Of a stretch of DNA of 48,073 nt, positions 37,684 to 47,600 are shown in pieces (position 1 is the first letter of the stretch; each line of letters opens with the position of its first letter). Source of the DNA: Bacteroidia bacterium (GTDB lineage: Bacteria; Bacteroidota; Bacteroidia; AKYH767-A; OLB10); the NCBI GenBank assembly GCA_013001815.1, contig JABDLV010000141.1:1-48073 (forward strand), written 5' to 3'. Both the position numbers and the translations under genes were made by a program. Below the pieces are notes generated by a model that saw nothing but the letters and a program-made list of their open reading frames with translations, made no database searches and had not been told where the DNA came from.

Positions 37684-38640
37684 TTAGAAATATCTAATTG
37701 ATGAAATACCTTTTTTCTTGAAGTTAAAATCATATCCTAAGGAAATTTCATGTGAACCCGAAGTATGGTTACCTATATCCGTTATTGTATAATCATATGA
37801 ATATCCAATCCTAAATTGTGGTGATACATTTAAGGAACTAATTAATGCTATAGCATCACCGGTTCTATAGGAAGCACCAACCCAAATTATCTCGTTTATT
37901 AATGCATTCACATTAAAGTCCCATTCAACTGGAGCCCCAAATACTGCTTTAGTCATAATGGTAGGTTTAAGTTTTAAATTTTCTGACACAGGAAAAACAT
38001 ATCCCGCAGTAATATAATTGTGCCAGTTTTTTAAATTGACTTCATTGTTCACCTCAAAGTTATTTGTAGGGTCAATAGAACTTTCAATTAACCTTGGAAT
38101 TGACCATCCAACATAAAAACTGGGCTTCTGGTAATACATTCCAAAACCAGCCTTAGGAGCCATTTTGGTTGGAGTATCTTGCATAAATAAAGGATCAATA
38201 TTTACCCCATCCACAGGTGTTAATTCAGATAAGTTTTCTTGCAAACTGGTAAATCCACCTTGCAGTCCAAAAGAAAGAATTGCATCGTCACTAACCGGTA
38301 ATCGATAAGCATATGTACCCATAACAGAAAACTTTTTGGTTACCCCAATTTCTTCATTCATAATCGACATACCCAAACCAATTTTTTTCTTTTTTAGAGG
38401 AGCATGTATTGTAAACGTTTGCGTAGTAGGAGCTCCATCAATACCAACCCATTGGTCTCGGTAAAGCGCGAAAGTAGAAATGTAATCTCTAGACCCGGCA
38501 TACCCAGGGTTAATGAACATTTCATTATTCATATACTGCGAAAACATAGGATCATACTGCGCATTTGCATCTGACTTCGTCAGACAGAAAATTATACCTA
38601 TGAACATTACAATTTTTAAACTTCTTTTGAACTCTTTCAT
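37684..38640 (-). CDS. PorP/SprF-like T9SS outer-membrane protein (distal cassette)
   Basis: Close paralogue of the protein at 28453-29412. Signal peptide ending in DANAQ, then YDPMFSQYMNNEMFINPGYAGS, RDQWVGIDGAPTTQTFTIHAPL, GLGMSIMNEEIG, FYVGWSIPRLIESSIDP, GASYRTGDAIALISSLNVSP, RIGYSYDYT and SGSHEISLGYDF, with a terminal SIRYF. 318 aa. The family includes SprF, needed for SprB secretion, and PorP, part of a T9SS complex with PorE. The gene is 40 bp after the giant gene at 38681 and 22 bp before the PorE-like gene, so all three are probably cotranscribed. Confidence 0.94.
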   Translation of the reverse strand: MKEFKRSLKIVMFIGIIFCLTKSDANAQYDPMFSQYMNNEMFINPGYAGSRDYISTFALYRDQWVGIDGAPTTQTFTIHAPLKKKKIGLGMSIMNEEIGVTKKFSVMGTYAYRLPVSDDAILSFGLQGGFTSLQENLSELTPVDGVNIDPLFMQDTPTKMAPKAGFGMYYQKPSFYVGWSIPRLIESSIDPTNNFEVNNEVNLKNWHNYITAGYVFPVSENLKLKPTIMTKAVFGAPVEWDFNVNALINEIIWVGASYRTGDAIALISSLNVSPQFRIGYSYDYTITDIGNHTSGSHEISLGYDFNFKKKGISSIRYF

Positions 38641-38680
38641 CTTTTCTTATTTATCAATTAGAATTTATTGATTTTATTCT

Positions 38681-41600
38681 TTACTTACGTTTTATTACTA
38701 CAAATCCGGCTTTTGATTTATTTCCATCTCCAAGATCCAACACATAGTAGTATGTTCCATCCGGTAAATCATCTCCAATAACCAGTAATCCTGCATTGGC
38801 TTTACCATCCCAACTGTTATCGTATCCTTTCTTCTCGTACACTACATTACCCCATCTGTTGAAAATCTTCAATACATTGTTTGGATAATTTTCTATTCCA
38901 TCAATAACCCAGAAATCATAAATTAAATCACCATTCGGGGAGAATGCATTCGGAACAAACACATTTGTTTCTATTACAGGAAGAACATTAATGTAGATAG
39001 TGGCAGTATCACATAAAACAGGACTACCATTATCACATATCACATATGTGATACTGTCAATTCCAAAGAAATTCGGATTAGGAACATAGGTAATAACACC
39101 TGTAATTGGGTCTACTGTGGCAGTTCCATTAGTAGGACCTCCAATTATATTTACCGTAGTTGGATCAACACTACCATCAAGGTCATAATCATTTCCATCA
39201 ACAGTAATGTCTTTAGGACTTCCTTGCTGTGCCATAACAGTATCATTAACCGCTACAGGTGGGTCATTCACCGGCAATACAGTAATAATTACTACAGCTG
39301 TATCGCAATATATTGGAGTTCCTAAGTCACATATTACATAGGTAAATGTATCTGTTCCAAAGAAATCCATATTAGGTATGTAGGTAATTGCACCCGTAAT
39401 TGGATCAACAATCGTCATACCATTATTTGGACCACCAATTACTGTAACTGACGTTGGATCAATATTACCATCTGCATCAAAATCATTTGACAATACAGAA
39501 ATGGTAATAGGTGTGTCTTCATTTGTAGTATCTGCATCATCAACCGCTATTGGAGGATTATTAACAGCCCCAACAGTTATAAATATAGTTGCAGTATCAC
39601 ACAATACAGGAGCTCCAGAATCACAGACCACATACACAATTGTATCAACTCCGTTAAAGTAAGGTGCAGGTGTATAAGTGATTTGACCAGTAACAGGATC
39701 TACCGTTGCAGTACCATTATTTGGTCCGCCAATAATACCAACAGAACCAGGATCAATTCCACCCTCTATATCTGTATCATTCACCAACGGATCAATTACA
39801 ACAGCAGCTCCCTCATTTGTATTAACCGTATCATCAACTGCCACTGGTGGATCATTAACTGGATTTACAGTGATAATCAATAATGCTGTATCGCACAATA
39901 CGGGTGCTCCGGAATCACAAATCTGATAAACAATGGTATCAACACCATTAAAGTTGCTATTTGGGGTATACGTAATATTTCCAGTAGCTGCGTTTACAAG
40001 AGCTGTTCCATTATTTGGAGCAGATATAATAGTTACAGATAGCGTATCAAGGTTTCCATCTAAATCAGTGTCATTTGTTGATACTGACACAGTGATAGGG
40101 TTGTCTTCATTAACGGTAACAGCATCATTTACTGCAATCGGTGGGTCATTAACAGGAAGCACATTTATATATACCGTTGCAGAATCGCAGTATATTGGCA
40201 TTCCAGTATCACAGAACTGATAAACAAGAGAATCCACTCCATTAAAGTTTGGATTTGGAGTATATAAAATTTCTCCTGTAACAGTATCTAATACAGCTGT
40301 ACCATTCAACGGCCCACTCACTATAGAAATTGAAGAAGTATCTATATTATTATCCGGATCAAAATCATTTGACAGTACAGAAATTGTAACAGGTGTGTCT
40401 TCATTTGTACTAACCGTATCGTTAACCACAACAGGTGGTACATTGCTTAATGTAACATTAATTGTAACTACAGCAGTATCGCAGTAAACCGGAAGTCCTA
40501 AATCACAAACTACGTAGGTAAACGTATCTATTCCACCAAAGGTCAATGATGGAGTGTATGTTACATCCCCTGTAATTGGGTCAACGGTTACAGTTCCATT
40601 AGTAGGACCATTAATTACATTTACTGATGTGACGTCTATATTACCTTCTACATCTGTGTCATTGGCAAGAACTGCAACAACTATTGGTGTGTTTGATAAC
40701 GTAGAGTCAATATCATCAACCGCTATAGGTGGATCATTCACCGGAATAATATTTATAACTGTGAATGCTGTATCGCAATTACCAAGTGAATCACAAACAG
40801 AGTAATAGAGCGTATCTAATCCGTTATAATTTGTATTTGGTATATAAACCAAGCTGCCATCAGCTGCTAAAGTGGCTGTTCCATTACTTGGACCTCCAAC
40901 AACTGTAACAATCAATGAATCACCATTAGGGTCATAATCATTAGCTAATACATTTACATAAGCAGTATCTTCTTCTTGAATATTCACTTGCTCATTAGAT
41001 GCAACAGGCCCTATATTTATTATAGGTATAGTTACAGTTACAAGAGCAGTATCACACAATCCAGGAATTCCATTATCACAAACCATGTAGTAGAATGAGT
41101 CAATTACTGAATTTACCCCTGTAAATGGAGTATAGATTATTGAATCACCGTTTAATACTGTTACAGTTCCGTAGTTTGGATTCTGAATTACAAATGTTGA
41201 TAATGTATCACCATCCGGATCAGAATCATTAAACTGAACATCAATTATAGTTGATGTATTTGGAGGAGTAATCGCTGCATCATCATTTGCTATTGGTGGG
41301 TCATTCTCATTTTCTATAGTAATCACCCAAATAGATGTGTCACAATAAACAGGAACTCCCGCATCACAAACCACATAAGTGATTGTGTCGTACCCAAAGA
41401 ATCCGAAGTTTGGTAAATAGGATGCAAGGCCGGAAGCTGAGTTGATGTTAGCAAGCCCATTTGACGGACCACCAATCATGGTTACTGTTGCAATATTATT
41501 GTTAGGATCTGTATCATTTGCAAGAACATTTGTACTCACAGGTATATTTTGATCTGTTGTTGATGTATCCATATTAGCAACAGGTGGAAGATTAATAAAT

Positions 41601-44600
41601 CCAACCAGTATGCTTACGGTGGCAGTGTCACAATAAATAGGTGTGCCATTATCGCAAATTACATATTGCAAGCTATCAAGACCATTGTATCCGAATGTTG
41701 GACTATACAATATATTTCCAGTACCTGGCTGAACAAATGCGATTCCATTTGATGGCGCACTAATTATAGTAATGGAGTTTGTATCTAAATCCATCTCAGG
41801 ATCAATATCATTTACTATTACAGCAATGGTATCAATCATATTCATGGCAACAGTTACGGTATCATTAACAGCAATTATTGGTGAATTAACCGGAATTATT
41901 GTTATAATTTGCCAAGCAGTGTCACAATTAATTGGATAACCAGTATCGCAAATAACATATTGCAATGAATCTAGTCCATTGTAATTAGTATTTGGCGTGT
42001 AAGTAATATCACCTGTAATTGGATCTACAGCAACTGTACCATTCAAAGGTAAAGTGCTAACAGAAACACTGGTGATATCTAAATTGCCATCTACATCACT
42101 ATCATTAGTTGCTGTAGCCAAAATAACTGGCGTATTCTCATTTGTTGATGCAGTATCTACAATAGCTATAGGTGGATCATTAACTGGTAATACATCTATG
42201 ATTACTATTGCCGTATCACATAAACCTGAAGAATCACAAGCCAGATACGTTATGGTATCACCTCCATTGTAGTTTGCATTTGGTGCATAGGTAATCGTAC
42301 CATCGCCATTGTTTATAGCAGAACCATTACTTGGTCCGCCAATTATCACCACACCCATAGAATCACCATTTGCATCAAAATCATTTACTATAACATCAAT
42401 TGTTCCAGTAGAGTCTTCAGATACCGTAAGATTATCATCAACTGCAATTGGTGGTAGATTAGTATTTGGTACTATTACATACACGGTTGCAGTATCACAT
42501 CCCTGAGGTACACCATTGTCGCAAATAACATATACAATTGTATCAATTCCACTTAAGAATGTAACATTAGGAGTATACACAATACTATCTCCATTACTAA
42601 CTGAGGCAACTCCGTTAAATGGGCCTGAAATTATAGTAGTAGTCAATGTATCACCATCTGGATCTATATCATTATTTTGTACATCAATATTTACTGGTAC
42701 TCCTGGGTCAGCAGTAGCATAATCATCTACAGCTATAGGATCATCATTAATTGGATCAACTATGAACAAAATAGTAGCTGTATCACAGTATACAGGCATT
42801 CCGGTATCGCATATCACATATACAGCACTATCCAAACCACTGAAGTCAGCATTTGGTGTGTAAGTAACCTCACCTGTTGATGAATTAACAGTTAATATTC
42901 CATTTACAGGTAGTGTTATAATATTGATACTACTAGTATCTAAATTATTGTCAATATCAATATCGTTTATTATAATACTTGCAGTAACAGAAGAGTCTTC
43001 ATTTACTGAAATAGTATCATTCACGGCAATAATCGGATCATTAACCGGAATTACAGTTATAAATATGGTAGCAGTATCACAATATATCGGCATACCTGAA
43101 TCACAAACTGAATACACAATGGTGTCCAATCCAACAAAGTTTGCAGTTGGAGTATAGCTTATGTTTCCAGTAATTGGATCTATCACAACACTTCCATTTG
43201 AAGGACCTGAATTCACAGTGATACTTGCAGGATTGATATTATTATCAGGGTCGATATCATTTACCGAAGGATTGAATATAACAGCAGAGTCCTCTGCTGT
43301 TGTAATCATATCATCAACTGCTATCAATGAGTCATTAACATCTATTACATTAATGATTACAGTTGCGGTATCGCAATAAACCGGTATTCCAAAGTCACAT
43401 ATCAGATAATCAAAGCTATCCAAACCAACATATCCGATACTTGGGGTGTAGGTCACAATTCCTGTTATAGGATCTACACTTACAGAACCATTCGAAGGAT
43501 TTGTTATCACCGTTACACTTGTAACATTCAAGTTTGAATCCACATCATAATCATTTGCAGGTACATTTATAGCAACCGGAATATCTTGATTGGTTGCTAC
43601 TGTATCATTTATCGCAACTGGTGGGTCATTAGCAGGAGTAACAGTAATAGTTACAACAGCTGTATCACACAGTACCGGTATTCCATTATCACAAACTACA
43701 TATGCAAATGAATCAACTCCATTAAAGTTGGCATTTGGTGTATATAGATATGAACCATCACTATTTAATACTAGCGTTCCATTAAACGTACCAAATACCG
43801 GAGTGGTATTTACAAATAAAGAATCTCCATCCGGATCTGTATCATTAGATAACACAGTGAATCCATTTAATGGGGTATCTTCAGAAGTACTTGCTGCATC
43901 ATCAACAGCCATTGGGTTGAAGTTTATATCCAACACATTAATTAGCACTAAGCCGGTATCGCAATAAATTGGAATTCCTTGGTCACATAACACATAGTAC
44001 AATGAGTCCATTCCCACAAAGAAAGGATTAGGGTTGTATGTAAGAAGCCCGGTAACAGGATCAAATACTGCTGTACCATTATATGGACCCATTATTACAT
44101 TTACACTACTTGAATCAATATTGCCGTCTACATCAATATCGTTAGCCAAAATCGCATAGGATACTGGTGAGTTTTCTGTTGTAGAGGTAGAATCCATTAT
44201 TGCAATAGGTGGATCATTAACCGGATTAACAGTCATATACACTAGAGCAGTATCACAAGCATTAAATGCATCACAAATAATATAAGTCAAAGTATCAAAT
44301 CCGTAAAAATCCGGATTTGGAACATAGGATATACTGTCTCCATTGATTACAGTTGCAGTACCATTCACACTTGGAACTACAATTATGGTTAACAATGAAT
44401 CTCCATCAATATCAAAATCATTTGCTTGAACATTTACTATTATTGAATCATCTTCATTTAACATCACGGTATCATTAACTGCAACCGGTGCATCATTTAC
44501 TCCACCAATATCAATATATACGAATGCTGTATCACATGCCGCAAAAGGATCGCATATTACATAAACTAAAGTGTCAAATCCGTTGTATGAAGGATTTGGT

Positions 44601-47600
44601 GTATATAATATACTGTCACCATTAAGAATACTAACTGAACCATTTGAAGGTCCGGATAAAACAGTGGTAGTTAACGTATCTCCATCAATATCTGTATCAT
44701 TCAATTGTACATTTATCACAACAGAAGAATCTTCAGGTGTTGCAGCTGCATCATCAACCGCAACAGGAGGATCATTTACTGGCAACACCGTTATTATTAC
44801 GGTTGCCGAACCTGTTGCACCATTTCCATCATCAATTAAATATACTAGTGTATCAGTTCCATTGAAATTTGGATTTGGAGTATATAATATTGAATCACCA
44901 TTTACAATCGAAGCAGTTCCATTAGATGGTCCGCTAGCTATCAAAACTGTAGTAAGTGAATCTCCATCAGTATCAAAGTCATTAATTAGTACATCAACAT
45001 AAACTAAAGAATCTTCATTCGTTGTTGCAGAATCATCAATAGCAACAGGTGCATCATTGATCGGATCAACTGTTATGATTACCGTTGCCGTATCCGTGCC
45101 ACCGTTTCCATCTGAGATTACATAAGTTAATGTGTCTGTACCATTAAAGTTGGCATTCGGGGTATAAGTGATTGAATCTCCATTTACCACTACAGCAGTT
45201 CCATTGCTTGGTCCGCTTAATATTGTTGTTGTTAATGCATCGCCATCTAAATCGGAATCATTTGATTGTACATTTACCGTTACAGGCGTATCTTCATTTG
45301 TTGTTGCTACATCGTCCAAAGCAACTGGAGCATCATTAATTGGTAACACATTGATAACCACAGTGGCTGACCCTGTTGCTCCGTTTCCATCATCAATTAC
45401 ATATACCAAGGTATCCGTACCATTGAAATTTGCATTTGGTGTATATAATATTGAGTCACCATTAACTATGATAGCACTACCATTTGATGGACCACTTGCA
45501 ACCAAGATAGTCGTTAATGTATCTCCATCAATATCAAAGTCATTGCTTAATACATTCACATAAACCGGTGTATCTTCATTAGTAGTTGCCATGTCATTCA
45601 CTGCAACAGGAGCATCATTAACTGGCAATACAGTTATTATAACAGTTGCAGAACCAGTCTCTCCATTACCATCAGAAATTATATAAATTAATGTATCAGT
45701 TCCATTGAAGTTGGCATTCGGAGTATATAGTATTGAGTCCCCACTTACAATAGCAACACTACCATTTGATGGACCACTTGATATCAAAATAGTTGTTAGC
45801 GTATCTCCATCAATATCAAAGTCATTGTTTAACACATCAACATAAACTGGTGTATCTTCATTTGTTATAGATGAATCATTTACAGCAACCGGTGGATCAT
45901 TAACCGGATTAACTGTTATTACTACGATTGCCGTATCAGTACCGCCATTACCATCCGAGATAACATAAGTTAATGTGTCGTTTCCGTTGAAGTTTGGATC
46001 CGGTGTATAGGTGATTGAATCACCATTTACTACTACTGCCGTACCATTGCTTGGTCCGCTTAAAATAGTTGTAGTTAATGCATCTCCATCTAAATCAGAA
46101 TCATTTGCCTGTACATCTACTGTTACCGGAGAATCTTCATTCGTAGTGCTTGTATCATCTACTGCTACCGGAGCATCATTAATTGGGTCAACAGTTATTA
46201 CAACTATTGCTGTATCGGTTCCACCATTACCATCTGAGATAACATAAGTCAATGTGTCGTTTCCATTGAAATTCGGATCTGGTGTATAGGTAATGGAATC
46301 TCCATTCACCACTAACGCTACACCATTGCTTGGTCCGCTTAGAATCGCAGTTGTCAATGCATCTCCATCTATATCAGAATCGTTTGCCTGAACATTTACA
46401 ACTACCGGAGTATCTTCATTTGTTGTGCTTGCATCATCAACTGCTACAGGAGCATCATTAACCGGATTAACTGTTATGACTACGGTTGCAGTATCAGCAC
46501 CTCCGAATGGATCAGTTATTATATACACAAGAGTATCAGTACCGTTAAAGTTAGGATTAGGAGTATAACTTATTGAATCACCATTTACTACGCTAGCAAT
46601 TCCGTTATTTGGACCGCTTAATATAGAAGTTGTGAATGGATCTCCATCAACATCTGAATCATTTAATTGAACATTTACAACTACAGTACTGTCTTCATCC
46701 GTATTAGTATTATCATCCAATGCAACAGGAGGATCGTTTGTACCGCCAACATTAATTATAAATATAGCCGTATCACATAAACCACCCGGATCACAAACCG
46801 AATAGGTTATGGTATCTAAACCGTTATAATTCAAATTGGGACTATACTGTATAGAATCACCTACTAATATAGCAGTACCATTCGCTGGACCACCAATAAT
46901 TGAAGTGGTTAATATATCTCCGTCCACATCTGAATCGTTTCCTTGAACATTGTATGTTACCGGTGTGTCCTCAGGGGTAAGGGTACCATCATCCAATGCT
47001 ACCGGTGCATCGTTAATTGGGTCAACCGTGATTACCACAGTTGCCGTATCCGTACCGCCATTGCCATCCGAGATAACATAGGTTAAGGTATCCGTTCCAT
47101 TAAAGTTCGGATCCGGAGAATAGGTGATGGAATCTCCATTCACCACTACTGCTGTGCCATTACTTGGTCCGCTTAATATCGTAGTTGTTAATGCATCACC
47201 ATCCAGGTCAGAATCGTTTGCTTGGACATCAACCGTTACAGGAGTGTCTTCATCTGTTGTATCTGCATCATCAACTGCAACCGGTGCATCATTGATTGGG
47301 TCAACGGTGATTACTACAATGGCTGTATCGGTTCCACCATTACCATCTGAGATAACATAGGTTAATGTGTCTGTACCATTAAAGTTCGCATTCGGAGTGT
47401 AAGTGATTGAGTCACCATTTACCACTACTGCTATACCATTGCTTGGTCCTGATAATATGGTTGTCGTTAAGGCATCGCCATCTAAATCAGAATCATTTGC
47501 TTGTACATCTACAGTTACAGGAGTATCTTCATCTGTTGTTGCTGTATCATCTACTGCTACAGGTGCATCGTTAATCGGATCAACAGTTATGATTACCGTT

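Noticed and set aside
37662-37733. ATG at 37733 as start of the PorE-like gene
   Set aside because: It would overlap the PorP/SprF gene by 50 bp and bury the lipoprotein signal 24 residues in. ATG 37661 gives a 22-bp gap and a standard lipobox.
43590-43967. Open frames of 60-140 codons on the plus strand opposite the giant genes
   Set aside because: They recur at the repeat period (279-300 bp) with near-identical translations and have no independent start signals. They are shadows of the repeat coding on the minus strand.
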